A stretch of 64,000 nucleotides of DNA. It comes from Anaerolineae bacterium. Lineage in GTDB: Bacteria > Chloroflexota > Anaerolineae > B4-G1 > DUEL01. Of the stretch, positions 10,701 through 20,800 are shown one piece after another. Under the pieces are notes generated by a model. It was not told the origin of the DNA. It saw only the letters and a program-made list of their open reading frames with translations, and ran no database searches. A program made the translations under genes and the position numbers. The stretch spans positions 1-64,000 of the forward strand of contig JAFGEI010000022.1 in the NCBI GenBank assembly GCA_016931695.1, in the 5' to 3' direction. Numbering within the stretch: the first letter of the stretch is position 1; each line of letters opens with the position of its first letter.

Positions 10701-11460
10701 CCTCCTGCCCGGCGATGCGCTGCTGCTTGATGCGCCGCAGGTCGTCGACCAGGCGCTCGGCAACGCCGGGGGCAAAGGGACAACCGGCGTTCGCGGCCGG
10801 CCGGGTCACCGCCTCCAACGCCTCTTCGACGCCCAGCCGGTCCATCCAGAAACGGGCCCGCAAGCGGTTGGGCAGCTCGGCGGCGTAGGGCTCGAGCTCG
10901 GCCACGTAATCCTCGCGGATGGTCAAGACCACGCCCAGCCGGGGCTGGGCGTCCAGCGCCGCGGCGAGCTGCTGGAAAAAGCCCCGCGCCTCCTGCCAGC
11001 GGTCGCGATGGGCGGTGAACAGCTCTTCGAATTGGTCGACGATCAGCAGCGGCGCCCGCGCGCCCCACAAGAGGTCCTCCGTTTCGTCGGCGGTATGGGC
11101 CGCCACGGCCGCGCTCAGCGTCTGGCCGAGCAGGGCCGCGGGGTCCGCCGCCTCCCCGGCCAGGCCGACGAGGGCGCTCAAGACAAAGACGTTCTCGACC
11201 GCCGCGGGCTCGACGCCGTAGGGAATCGCCTGCCCCACCCGCACCACCGGCAGGACGTCAAAGCCCTCCTCCTCCAGAGCGGGAATCACCACCGCGTTCA
11301 GGAGCGAGGTCTTGCCCGCCCCCGACTTGGCGTAAAAGAGCACCACCCGCTCGGCGAGGATGAGCGAGACCAGATCGCGCCCTTCCCGGCTGCGACCAAA
11401 AAAGTTATGGCGGTCCGCCCGCTCGTAGGGCCGGGGTCCGACGTAGGGATTATCTTTCAT
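7768..11460 (-). CDS. nSTAND-type NTPase with WD40 repeat C-terminus (paralog 1)
   Basis: 1230 aa; MKDNPYVGPRPYERADRHNFFGR and Walker A SGAGKTSLL; hydrophobic segment LRVGLPLGLLLVLFLAW; many VAFSPDGRYLA...IWD WD40 units. Confidence 0.92.
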   Translation of the reverse strand: MKDNPYVGPRPYERADRHNFFGRSREGRDLVSLILAERVVLFYAKSGAGKTSLLNAVVIPALEEEGFDVLPVVRVGQAIPYGVEPAAVENVFVLSALVGLAGEAADPAALLGQTLSAAVAAHTADETEDLLWGARAPLLIVDQFEELFTAHRDRWQEARGFFQQLAAALDAQPRLGVVLTIREDYVAELEPYAAELPNRLRARFWMDRLGVEEALEAVTRPAANAGCPFAPGVAERLVDDLRRIKQQRIAGQEEAGDALLGPVVEPVQLQVVCSRLWAGMPEQDDYTITWQEVAQYGDVDRALADFYERGLAAARDEVQAEERELRAWFSEQLITPLGTRGLVVREADETAGLSNQAVDVLEGRLLLHSELRAGARWYELAHDRLIDPVLASNRAWEAARETPLRKAARQWKETGDRSLLYRDRALVQARAWARERPGEVEPYEREFLQASRRGQRLRVALRVGLPLGLLLVLFLAWTAARGALAAYSRQMAAQALYLWPIDQLQSVQAAREGVVLADASELLRFVRPLLGRVDTSQAEIVLGQTMADFYLSHVLDQPHDQVNSIVYSADGRYLYAAIHAAEVEGEMRGILVWDVTAGGEPRNIGGPRAAYDLALSPDGRFLAVGGNDSDGRGQVGIWDVERGEWRQWIQAVTPEGIYDEVYAVAFSPDGRYLATGGDYGGESRNLNSGTDGGMVRLWAVSTASDGILQVDASALDFADPTGRVQDIAFGPDGRYLAAASDDGLVRIWDVGTANGLRGTPPPPTTLGGHTAAVGAVAFSPDGAWLASGSADHTIRVWDTARWEGIMTLVGHTEAVTSLAFETAGTRLVSGSRDRTVRIWDIAARNPNPVTTLTGPASLVHAVAFSPDGSSIAAGSGDNRVRIWNLDFPYKAGVFSMLSGHTARVRGIAFSPDSACLASGDNDGWAHVWSVESGQIVQSLSRLDRQVWAVAYSPDGQYMVTCSDAIARVWNAADGTRVQELIGHESNVQAAAFHPDGRFLVTGSGDQTALVWETESWQSVAVLSRGGWPGPVYDVDFSPDGRLVALAHGLHNRDSAVRLWELVAQPDGRLEATLAMTLTGHTNMIFGVDFSPNNDYLASASWDGTVAIWDLDSGERVSRLEHPGYVYDVAFSPDGRYLATGARDGGLRIWDVSALPRRSPRLVTAISSHTDLIWSVAYSPDGRYLASGSWDGTLRRYRVQFDRETIDSIWSLVAPAIEGQTPELGEPNPSP

Positions 11461-11466
11461 CTTCCC

Positions 11467-14400
11467 TCACTCCCCCGCTGACGACAGGCCAGGGCAGATC
11501 TCGACCTCGTCGCCAATGAACAGATATTGTTCCTCCAACGTCAGGCCGCGTTGCAAGCGGGCGCATACTGCCTGGATGATCTCTTCGGCACGCCAGAGCC
11601 AGAAATAGAGCCCTTCGTACTGGCTGGCAGGATAGTCGCTGTACGTGACGAGCCACGGGGTATCGGGGACGAACGCCGCCGCCGTCACCCCGCCCGCCGC
11701 AGGGATAGCGGAGCCGGGAAACGGGAGTTGCAGCAGCTCTCCGCCCGAGGTGACGTTCCACATCCGGATCAGCGGGCAGCCCGACAGGCCGCGCGGATCG
11801 CCGACGGGCGGGGTGTCGTAGGTCATCATCCACTCCGACTGCCCGGCAAAGCCGGCGATGGCAACGCCAGCCAGTTCGGTCTGGTGAACGCGGGCAACTT
11901 CCTGCCAAAACTCGGTATCGACCAGGACCACCTCGCCCCCCGCAAGCATGACGATCCGCTGTCCATCCGGGCTGAAGGCGACATCGTCGATGAACTCGAT
12001 GTACCCGTACTGCCGCAAGTTCTCGCCCGTCGCCAGGTCCCACAGCCCAATGGCGGTCGGCATGGATTGTTCGACAAGGTCGTAGCTGGCGATCAACAAC
12101 TGCTGGCTGTCGGGGCTAAAGGCCATCGCGCCGATATCGCTCAAGTAGCCGCTCAAAGCAATTTCCTCCCCGCTGACGACCTCCCATACCCCCACCGTGC
12201 CATCCCCCGCTGCAGCGGCGACCCAACGGTCATCGGGACTAAAGACAATCACCGCGGCGGTGGCCCCTGTCTCTCCCTCCTGCGTCGCCTGCTGCGTCCC
12301 CTGTTGCCCGACGGGCAGCAGCATTTGCAATTGCGCGCTCGCCACCTCCCAGACCTCGATCGTGCCATCCTCGCCGACGACGGCAACCCATTGTCCACCG
12401 GGGCTGAAAACCACCCCGGCCACCAGCCCCTGCGACCCAACAGCGTGCATTTCCTCCCCACTGGACAGCTCCCATATCCGCACGGTGCCGGCCTCGCCGA
12501 GCACGGCCACCCACTGCCCATCCGGATCAAAGACCACGTCCGCGACGGGTTCGTGCTGCTCCAACGAGAGCGTCTCTCGCCCGCTCGCCAGGTCCCAGAC
12601 GCGGACCGTTTGCCCCTCGATCCCGGCGACCCACTGCCCCCCTTCGTGGAGGTAGAACTCGCCGGTCATACCGGCGAGGGGATGCTCGCTCACCTGGTGC
12701 AGCTTGCCGCTGTCCCACTCCCAGACCGTCACGCTCCGCCCGGCAGCGACGGCGAGCAGATTTCCCTCGGCATCCATCGCGGCGACCTCTCCCTCCAGGC
12801 GGGCGATCTCTTCCCACTGCCCGTCATCCAGCCAAATCCGCGTCATGCTGTCGCCAGCGAACAGCAGCCAGGAACTGTCGCTGCTGCCGGCAAACTGGGG
12901 AACCAGTTCGCCTATCGCCCCCCACAGCATAAAAGGCTGGGGGTCGTCTTGCCAGTTCCAGGCGTAGGCATCGAAAGATGGGTCGCGGTAATCGTCGTTG
13001 GCATACCAGGCGACCTGCCCGCCGTTGGAACTCATCACCAGGCCAAAGGGGCGGCCCGTCCCCCACTCGGCCAGCTGCTGATCCTCCCGCCAGTCCCACA
13101 CGGCCACACCGCCCCCACCCTCACTGGCGGTGGCGACGTACTGCCCGTCGGGACTGAAAATGACCTCCGTCACCGGCAGCCGGGAGGCCTCGCCGGTCAA
13201 CTGGGTCACCTGTTGGCTGGTGCCGACGTCCCATATCCGCACCGTTCCATCACTGCCCGCCGTCACCAGCTGCTGCCCGCTGGCAGAGAAGGAGAGATCG
13301 ACGACGGCGCCCGAGTGTCCCCGCAGCAGCGCCAGCGGGTCGGCCGTTGCCGTCTCCCACACCTGGACCAGGCCGCTGCTATCGACCGTGGCCAACTGTT
13401 GGAAATCAGCGCTGAACGCCAGTTGCGTGTAATCCGTCGCCACAGTCGTCTCCTGGCCGGTGGTGACGTCCCAGACGCGAATGCGGCCCGGGCCATCGGC
13501 AATCGCCAGCCAGCGGCCATCGTCGCTGGCAGACAAAAGCTGCCCTGCCTCTTCTGCGACCGATTCGCCCGAACTGACGTCCCAGATCTGCAGGCCGCTC
13601 TCGCCCGCCGTCACCAGCCAATCTCTCTCGGAGACAAAGACGAGGTCTGTGACCTCTTCCGGGTGTTCCACCTGGACCACGATCGGGCCGGTGAAATCTA
13701 GCATGTTTTGGAGGACGCCGTTGGCCTTGACCGAGGGGTAGCGGTTCAGCGACTCGATAGCCAGAAACTCGCCGACCAGCCAGGATTGGGCCGCGGTATC
13801 GTAGAAATCCTCGGCAATGGTGGCAAGATATTGGGCAAACGAGCGATCGAGCTCGAGCTGGCGCTGGGCCACCAGTGCCTCATAGGCAGCAACTGCCGTG
13901 GCCTGGGCAGCCAGGGCGGCTTCTCTTTGCTCCATGGCCAGGTTGCGCTGAACATCGGCGTCCGCCTGAGCGGTAAGAGCGAGGCTGCGCTGCAGGTCTG
14001 CATCGGCATAGGCGGTCAGGGCGACGTCGCGCTGCTCCTCCGCCGCCATCTGGCCCCGCAAGGCGGCGATGGTCAAGACGGCCATGACCAACCCGCCGAC
14101 CAGCAAGGCAATGGAAACCGCTCGCCGCAAGCGCCGCCCACGGGCGGCGCGCAGTTCCTGGGCCTGCTGGCTGGCTGCCAGAAAGGCCGTTTCGTAAGAC
14201 GCCACCTGGCCGGGGTGAGCCTGGGACCACTCCAGGGCCTCTTGTAGTGCCTGATCGCGGTAGAGCAGCGAATCGTCGCCGACCTCTTGCCAGCGGCGGG
14301 CAGCCATCCGCAGCGGCGTTTCCTGGGCCGCCTCCCAGGCCTCGTTGGAGGCCAGCACCGGGTCCACCAGCCGGTCGTGGGAGAGCTCGTACCAGCGCGC

Positions 14401-15513
14401 TCCGGCCCGCGCCTCGGCGCGGATCAGCCGCTGCTTTTCCAGGACGTCGACCGCCGCGTTGGGCAGCCCGGCCGTCTCGACCTCGCCGCGGACGGCCAGG
14501 CCCTTGGTTCCCATCGGCGTGATCATCTGCTGGGAAAACCAGCGGCGCAGCGCTCGCTCGCCCACCTGGGTCTCTTGCACTGTCTCGGCCAGCGCACTTT
14601 CGTAAAAGTTGCTCAGCGCCTGGTCGACGTCGCCATATTTCTGCACGTCATCCCACTGGATGACGCCTTTTCCTTCCGACAAGCCTTCCCACAAGCGGCT
14701 GCAGACCACCTGCAGCTGCACCGGTTCCACGTACGGCCCCAGCACCTCCGCCTCTTCCTGCTCGCTCTGTTTCTGCACCTTGATCCGCCGCAGGTCGTCG
14801 ACCAGCCACTCGGCAACCTCGGGGGCAAAGGGATAGCCCTCGTTCGCGGCCGGTTTCTCCACCGCCTCCAGCGCCCCCTCGGCGCCCAGGCGTTCCATGC
14901 GAAAGCGCGCCTTGAGGCGCCGGGGAAAGAGCGCGGCGTAGGCATCCAGCTCGGCCACATAATCCTCGCGCATGGCAAAGACCACGCCCAGTTGGGGGTA
15001 TTTGTCCAGCGCCTCGGCCACCTGTTCAAAGAACTCGCGCCGCTCCTGCCACCGCTCCCGGTGGGCGGTAAAGAGTTCTTCGAACTGGTCAAAGACCACC
15101 AGCGTCGAGCGGGTTCCCAGGAAAGGGTCCGCTTTCTCTGCGCGACAGTGCGTCACCAGGAACGAGGAAACGGTTCGAGAGAGCAGCGTCTCCGGCGGCA
15201 TATCCCCTTGGGCCAATCCCATCAAGGCGCTAAAGACAAAGACGTTGCGGACCATGCCGGGACCGATCCAGGACGGGATTTCGCTGCCCACCCGCGCCAG
15301 GGGCAGGACGGCAAAGCCCTCTTCTTCCAGCGCGGGGATGACGGCGGCGTTCAAGAGCGACGTCTTGCCCGCGCCCGACTGGGCGTAAAAGAGCACCACC
15401 CGCTCGGCCAGGATTAACGACTGCAGGTCCCGCGCCTCGCGGTTGCGGCCGAAAAAGTTGTGGCGGTCCGCCCGCTCATAGGGCCGGGGTCCGACGTAGG
15501 GATTATCTTTCAC
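11467..15513 (-). CDS. nSTAND-type NTPase with WD40 repeat C-terminus (paralog 2)
   Basis: Start reassigned to GTG at 15513 (VKDNPYVGPRPYE), GTGA overlap with the upstream stop; SGAGKTSLLNAAVIP; TM-like AVSIALLVGGLVMAVLTIAAL; WD40 units. Confidence 0.9.
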   Translation of the reverse strand: MKDNPYVGPRPYERADRHNFFGRNREARDLQSLILAERVVLFYAQSGAGKTSLLNAAVIPALEEEGFAVLPLARVGSEIPSWIGPGMVRNVFVFSALMGLAQGDMPPETLLSRTVSSFLVTHCRAEKADPFLGTRSTLVVFDQFEELFTAHRERWQERREFFEQVAEALDKYPQLGVVFAMREDYVAELDAYAALFPRRLKARFRMERLGAEGALEAVEKPAANEGYPFAPEVAEWLVDDLRRIKVQKQSEQEEAEVLGPYVEPVQLQVVCSRLWEGLSEGKGVIQWDDVQKYGDVDQALSNFYESALAETVQETQVGERALRRWFSQQMITPMGTKGLAVRGEVETAGLPNAAVDVLEKQRLIRAEARAGARWYELSHDRLVDPVLASNEAWEAAQETPLRMAARRWQEVGDDSLLYRDQALQEALEWSQAHPGQVASYETAFLAASQQAQELRAARGRRLRRAVSIALLVGGLVMAVLTIAALRGQMAAEEQRDVALTAYADADLQRSLALTAQADADVQRNLAMEQREAALAAQATAVAAYEALVAQRQLELDRSFAQYLATIAEDFYDTAAQSWLVGEFLAIESLNRYPSVKANGVLQNMLDFTGPIVVQVEHPEEVTDLVFVSERDWLVTAGESGLQIWDVSSGESVAEEAGQLLSASDDGRWLAIADGPGRIRVWDVTTGQETTVATDYTQLAFSADFQQLATVDSSGLVQVWETATADPLALLRGHSGAVVDLSFSASGQQLVTAGSDGTVRIWDVGTSQQVTQLTGEASRLPVTEVIFSPDGQYVATASEGGGGVAVWDWREDQQLAEWGTGRPFGLVMSSNGGQVAWYANDDYRDPSFDAYAWNWQDDPQPFMLWGAIGELVPQFAGSSDSSWLLFAGDSMTRIWLDDGQWEEIARLEGEVAAMDAEGNLLAVAAGRSVTVWEWDSGKLHQVSEHPLAGMTGEFYLHEGGQWVAGIEGQTVRVWDLASGRETLSLEQHEPVADVVFDPDGQWVAVLGEAGTVRIWELSSGEEMHAVGSQGLVAGVVFSPGGQWVAVVGEDGTIEVWEVASAQLQMLLPVGQQGTQQATQEGETGATAAVIVFSPDDRWVAAAAGDGTVGVWEVVSGEEIALSGYLSDIGAMAFSPDSQQLLIASYDLVEQSMPTAIGLWDLATGENLRQYGYIEFIDDVAFSPDGQRIVMLAGGEVVLVDTEFWQEVARVHQTELAGVAIAGFAGQSEWMMTYDTPPVGDPRGLSGCPLIRMWNVTSGGELLQLPFPGSAIPAAGGVTAAAFVPDTPWLVTYSDYPASQYEGLYFWLWRAEEIIQAVCARLQRGLTLEEQYLFIGDEVEICPGLSSAGE

Positions 15514-17534
15514 TTTCCCTCCCATTCTGCTCGCAACTCGGCCATAAACTGCTGCGTGCTGCCCCAAAAGACATTGATCTCGGCATCCTGAAAATACTGC
15601 TGCAAAAAGCTCTGCACGGCAGCAGTGTCGGCCCGGCCTGCCTCGTCGAACTCGAGTTGCACGGCAACGTGCTTGAAGCGCCGCCGCTGGTCAGCCGACG
15701 CCACCAGGCCGCGCAGGATGACGCGAAACTCCCAGTCGTGCAGGCTGTAGCCGACAAAGAGCAGCGAACTGCTGGCAATCGCGCCGCGGATGAAATGGGG
15801 CACCCGCTCCATCTCGGCCGAGACGCGCACCAAAAAGTCGAGATAGTCGTCCTCAGATAGCACCAGCGAATCGACCGCCTCGTCGCTGCCAAAGAGATGA
15901 TAGACCAGCGGCGCCTCGGGCGTGGGCACATAGTTGGGATCGTCCTCAAAGAGCGAAGGCAACCCGTCCAGCAGCCGGTTCCAGCGGCAGACCTCGCGCG
16001 CCGGTTCTTTCCCAGCCGCCGCCAGCGCCTCGAACATCAGGCTGTCAAAGTTAGTGGTCAGGTAGAGCGGGAGGTCCAGGCTCGCCAGCACGCGGTGGGC
16101 CTCGTTGGGGTCGTCGGCGACGAGGTTCGACCAACCGACCGCCCGCAGCAGTTGCGTCGCCGTCTCACAGTCGGCCTCGGGCCGCAGTTCCTCCGGCAGG
16201 CGCGCGTGGAGATAGCACCTGAGCGCGTCCACCGCCTCCCAGCGGGGGAAATCCTTGCCCTGGTTGCTGGCCAGGTACTGGGCGACGCGGGGCAGCTCGT
16301 GCGCGTCCTCAAAAGGGTACCCGTGCAGTTCAGACCAGCTGAGGGCGATTTCCCTGGGAGTTGGCAGCCAGCGTCCGTGGACCCGCGGGCCGATGATGGG
16401 CGTGCACTTTTTCTGCTCGATCATGCGCACCAGGCCGGACCAAAAGACGCGCGGGTTCTTGCTGCCGAGGACCTGGCCGCGGGCGTCGGCCTCTGCACCC
16501 CACAGCTGGCCGGAGCGGAGGCGCATAAAGAGCACCGGCACGGCGGCGGCAGGGCGGCCGGCGGTGAGCAGGGTGGCGCGCGCCTCGTTGGCCGCCTTGT
16601 CGACCCGGCCGTGCGCCAGCAGGCGCTGGTAAAAGACCGTGCTGAAGGTGCGGGCGGTCTCGACGGGGACAAAATCCTGCATCGCAATAACCGCCGGGAC
16701 GCCGACCGAGACCAGCTTGGGAGCCAGGCCGCGGAAGGCATCCCCGGTATCGCGGCTCGCGCTCTGGCAGGCGGCGAGAAAGACGAGCCGGGGGTGGACG
16801 TCCTGCCGCGCCAGCATGCAGGCGATCTCGTCGTCGGGGACGATCGCCGCGTTGCCCGCGCCGTCCTGCAGGTAGAGCACCGCCTGCCCCCGCCGCTGGC
16901 TGAACGCGCCGTGGCCCAGGTAGTGCAGGACGTGGGCGCCCTGCCGCAGCGCCGCCTCCAACCGCTCCAGCGTCACCGGCGGCTCGAGAACGGTCAGTGA
17001 CAGCTCGCCGGGGTCGATCTCGCCCAGCGCCGCCGCCAGCGCCGCCCGCTCCACGGCGACGTCGAACGGCTCCAGGTTATAGTTCGCCAGGTCGCCGGGG
17101 TTCGAGATCGCCGCCAACACCCGGATCGGCCGCTCGTCCACTGCGCCGCCCCAGGGCAGAGCGACGGGCAGGTAGCGGGAGAAAGGCGTGTGGGCGTGGG
17201 CGGCGAGCATTACCGTTTCCTCGTGCAGCAGCTCCCAGGGCAGGCCGTGCAGCTCGGCGGCGCCGAGGTCGATGCGCAGGCGGATGGCACGCTGAGGCGC
17301 CGCGCCGCGGATCTCGGCCCACGCTTGCTGCAGGACCGGGTCGGCCAGCAGGCGCTCGATCAGCTGCTGCCCGTCCGCGACGGGGTTGCCGCTGGCAGCC
17401 CAGGAGGCGACGGCGGGATCAAGGTGGCCGCGAGGAAAGGCCCGCTCGCCAGCCAGGGTAAATTCGACCGGGTAACCCTCGCCGCGCAGGGGAAAAATGC
17501 GCACCTCTAAATCCATCAGGAATTCATCGCTCAT
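15510..17534 (-). CDS. CHAT protease domain fused to SIR2-like domain
   Basis: 674 aa; CHAT motifs HVLHYLGHGAF and LVFLAACQSAS; SIR2-like motifs IIGPRV, LYLTTNFDSLMFEAL, VYHLFGS, LLFVGYSLHDWEFRVILRGL. Confidence 0.87.
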   Translation of the reverse strand: MSDEFLMDLEVRIFPLRGEGYPVEFTLAGERAFPRGHLDPAVASWAASGNPVADGQQLIERLLADPVLQQAWAEIRGAAPQRAIRLRIDLGAAELHGLPWELLHEETVMLAAHAHTPFSRYLPVALPWGGAVDERPIRVLAAISNPGDLANYNLEPFDVAVERAALAAALGEIDPGELSLTVLEPPVTLERLEAALRQGAHVLHYLGHGAFSQRRGQAVLYLQDGAGNAAIVPDDEIACMLARQDVHPRLVFLAACQSASRDTGDAFRGLAPKLVSVGVPAVIAMQDFVPVETARTFSTVFYQRLLAHGRVDKAANEARATLLTAGRPAAAVPVLFMRLRSGQLWGAEADARGQVLGSKNPRVFWSGLVRMIEQKKCTPIIGPRVHGRWLPTPREIALSWSELHGYPFEDAHELPRVAQYLASNQGKDFPRWEAVDALRCYLHARLPEELRPEADCETATQLLRAVGWSNLVADDPNEAHRVLASLDLPLYLTTNFDSLMFEALAAAGKEPAREVCRWNRLLDGLPSLFEDDPNYVPTPEAPLVYHLFGSDEAVDSLVLSEDDYLDFLVRVSAEMERVPHFIRGAIASSSLLFVGYSLHDWEFRVILRGLVASADQRRRFKHVAVQLEFDEAGRADTAAVQSFLQQYFQDAEINVFWGSTQQFMAELRAEWEGK

Positions 17535-17661
17535 CTTTTGCTCCTCTCCTCGTTCTGTATGCTGTGAGAAAAGTGCCGGGCAGCAACCTGAGTAACTTGA
17601 AAGGTCCCATTTGCGGCTATCCGACCGTCAAGGTCTGGAAAACAGCTTTTTTTCGTAACTC

Positions 17662-17807
17662 GACAATGGCACATTTCAACATTGGATGCTCTACCGCAGT
17701 GGGAGAAGGGGAAAAGGGGGTTTCGCAGGCGGCTTCGCCGCCTGCGAAACCCCCTTTTCCCCCTTCCCCGTGCTTGGCAGAGCAATCTAATGAAATGTGC
17801 CATTGTC
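17662..17807. repeat. 146 bp palindromic, MITE-like element (element A)
   Basis: Perfect 17 bp terminal inverted repeats GACAATGGCACATTTCA / TGAAATGTGCCATTGTC; near-perfect central hairpin AGGGGAAAAGGGGGTTTCGCAGGCGGC-TTC-GCCGCCTGCGAAACCCCCTTTTCCCC. Confidence 0.8.
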
Positions 17808-17841
17808 AAAGTAACCACTGTAACTGCCCCAGAATCTGGTC

Positions 17842-20800
17842 TCAATGGGATGATTCTTCCGGCACTGCAAGTTCGGGACAGGTGGGATGGTATGGCTCAT
17901 CTCCAAGGTACCGGCTCCATTCTTCGCGGGTCAGGTTGCGATACAGATTTGCGCAAACCTGCGCGACCAAATCTTGGGGTTGCCACCACCAGATCCAGGC
18001 TGTGTCGTAGCTGATGCTTGCAATCCACTGGTCGTTCTGGCTGAAGGCGACATTGTCCGGGTATCCCAACACGTGTTCGATGCGAGTGACCTCCCTGCCA
18101 GAATCAACCTCCCAGACTCGCACTGTACCGTCGTAACTGGAGGAAACCAGCCACTGGCCGTCGGAACTGAAAGCCATGGCCAGCACCTGGCCATCGTGCT
18201 CCAAACGCCTGATCTCCCGCGCAGTGATTGTATCCCATATCCATATCGTGCCGGCCTCATATCCTGCCGCCACGTGCTGGCCATCTCTGCTCAACGCTAC
18301 GGCTGTCAAAGGAGATGGCAAGGCAAGTTGATCCACTTTTTGCCCTGTCTCAATGTCCCAAGAGATGACTGTACCGTTATGGCTTGCCGATACAACCCTT
18401 TCTCCATCGGACGCAAAGGCTACCGCGTTCACCTCCCAGCCGTGATCCATCCGGGCAATCTCGCGTGCAGCCGCCACCTCCCACACCAGCACGATGCCGT
18501 CGCCCCCGCCGGACACCCCCCATTCCTCATTGGGGCTGAAGGCCACGCTGTTTGCCTGCCACCCGTGTTCAATCCAGCCCACCATCCGTCTGCCAGATGT
18601 CTCCCATACTTGAACCGTCCCGTCGCGGTTTCCAACGATCAGCCATTGCCCGTTGGGGCTGTAGGTCACAACCTCGACCTGGCTCGCCGAGCACGTGACC
18701 TGCTCTCCCACGACTTGGATGTCATCAGTTCTCGCCAGGTCCCACCACCACAGGGAACCATCGTCGCCTCCCGTGACTGCCGATTGGTTGTCTGGGTGGA
18801 TCGCCAGGCTGTTTAGTCGACCCTGGTGCATCATCCGGGCTACCTCTCGCCCCTCGACCCTTCTTTCGTCCAGCATCATCGAGATGTTCCACACCCGAAT
18901 CGTGGCATCCCGCCCCCCTGAGACGACCCACTGGTCATCGTGGGCAAAGGCAACAGCGGCGATCTCGCCTTCCTGTTCTATGCGGGCGACCTCCTCCCCG
19001 GTCTCCAGATCCCAAACCCGCGCCGTGCCGTCGTTGCTCGCCGTGAGGAGCCACTGACCATCGGCGCTGAGCACGGCGTCGACCACCGTGGCTTGATGCC
19101 CGCGCAGCACGACGACCTCACGCCACGTCTCCACCTCCCATATCCTTGCTTTGAAATCATCGCTGCCAGAGATGAGCCACCGGCCGTCAGGGCTAAAAGC
19201 CAGGTAAAACACACGCCCGTTATGGAGCAAGCGGGCGACCTCTTCCCCTGTAGCGACTGACCAGACCCTGGCCGTGTTATCGTCGCTCCCCGAGACGATC
19301 CAGCGGCCATCTGGACTAAAGACCACGTCCCGCACCCTGGCGTCGTGGGCGACCTGAAGGACCTCTTTTCCAGTGGCCGTTTCCCAGACCACGGCGGTGC
19401 CATCCTCGCTTCCCGATGCCACCCAGCGACTATTGGGACTGAATGCCACGGCCAACACGCCAACCTGATCGTGACCTGGGGGGGGCAGTTCGGTACTGAA
19501 CCCATGCTCCAGGCGGGCCACTTCCTCCCCGGCGACAATGTTCCATATCCGTACCTGGCCAGAAATGCCGATTGTCCGCTCTGTATTCCCGCGAACGAGC
19601 TGGCCACCTCCCCAGGCCACAAATTCTCCATTGGGGCTAAAGGCAGCGTCATTTATCGAGTTTGCATCTGCCACCTGCACAATCGCTGTTCCAGTGTCTG
19701 GAGACCACACGATCGCGCCGCCAGAGCTCTCGGTCACCTCGCCGGCGCTATCCCAGGCGAGTTCACCGCTGCCCGACAGCACCCATTCCCCACCGGGACT
19801 GAGCGCCACGACATTGATCGGCTCCTCGTGCTGCACTCGGACTCGCTCTCGGCCTGTGTCCACCTCCCAAATCCTCGCCGTGCCTCCCTCGTCACCCGAA
19901 ACGCCCCACGTACCGTCAGGGCTGAGAACCATCGTGTTCACATCGCTCCCAAGTTCTACGAGCACCAACGGTTGGGCGAGCCCGTCGAGCAGCCTTTGCA
20001 AGGTGATGCTGGCTTCCAGATTTGGCTCCCGTTGTATCGACTCGACAGCCAAAAGACTGGCCAGGGTCCAGGTTCCCCGATTGCGCTCCACCTCTGCCTG
20101 TGCCGCCAACCGAAGAGCTGTAGCGATACGGGTCTGCTGTCGCGCCTCGCCCCAGCCGTAGAAAGCAAATACCGCTGCCACAGCTACAATAGCCAAACCA
20201 ACTCCCAGCCCAGCTATGATCATTCTGCGCAATCGGCGTTTCCTGTTCCGTTCTTGCTCTACCTTCTGGCTCGCGGCCAGGAACTCGGTCTCGTAAGACT
20301 CTGCGATGTCAGGGTTCGCCAGTGCCCAGGCCAGTGCCTCTTCCAGCGCCTTGCCGCGGTAAAGCAGCGATTCGTTCTCTGTTCTTTTCCACTGTTGTGC
20401 AGTCTTGCGCAAAGGCGTTTCCTGCCGCGCCTCCCAGGCCTCATTCGACTCGACGATTGGGTCGATCAATCGATCGTGAGCGAGTTCGTACCACCGTGCT
20501 CCGGCTCGAACTTGTACTCGGATCAGTCGCCGTTGCTCCAGTATATCGACTGCCAGGTTGGACAGTCCTTCCGTTTCCGCCTCTCCGCGCACGACGAGCC
20601 CTTTTGTCTTCATCGGCGTGATCAGTTGCCTGGTGAACCAGCGGCGAAGCTGCCGCTCGTTCACCCCGGCCTGTTGCACGATCTCTGCCAGGGCGCCCTC
20701 GTAAAAGCCGGTCAGCGCCCGGTCGACATCGCCATACTTTTGTACATCCTCCCACAGGATGACATCCTTTTCCTCTGGCAGCCCTTCCCACAACCGGCTA

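Noticed and set aside
7804-11481. 1225 aa plus-strand ORF opposite nSTAND-1 (also 5497-7515, 821-2422, 2715-4643, 11527-13701)
   Set aside because: Antisense shadows of real minus-strand genes produced by strong GC3 bias; low-complexity Arg/Gly/Val-rich translations without recognisable domains.
17818-17830. TGTAACTGCCCCAG next to element A, resembling the GTAACTGCTCAG ends of elements B and C
   Set aside because: Orientation is wrong for a terminal repeat of element A and the match is imperfect; kept only as a note.
7804-20000. Possible tandem DNA repeats in the WD40 regions
   Set aside because: Periodicity is explained by ~40-45 codon WD40 protein repeats, not a DNA repeat array.
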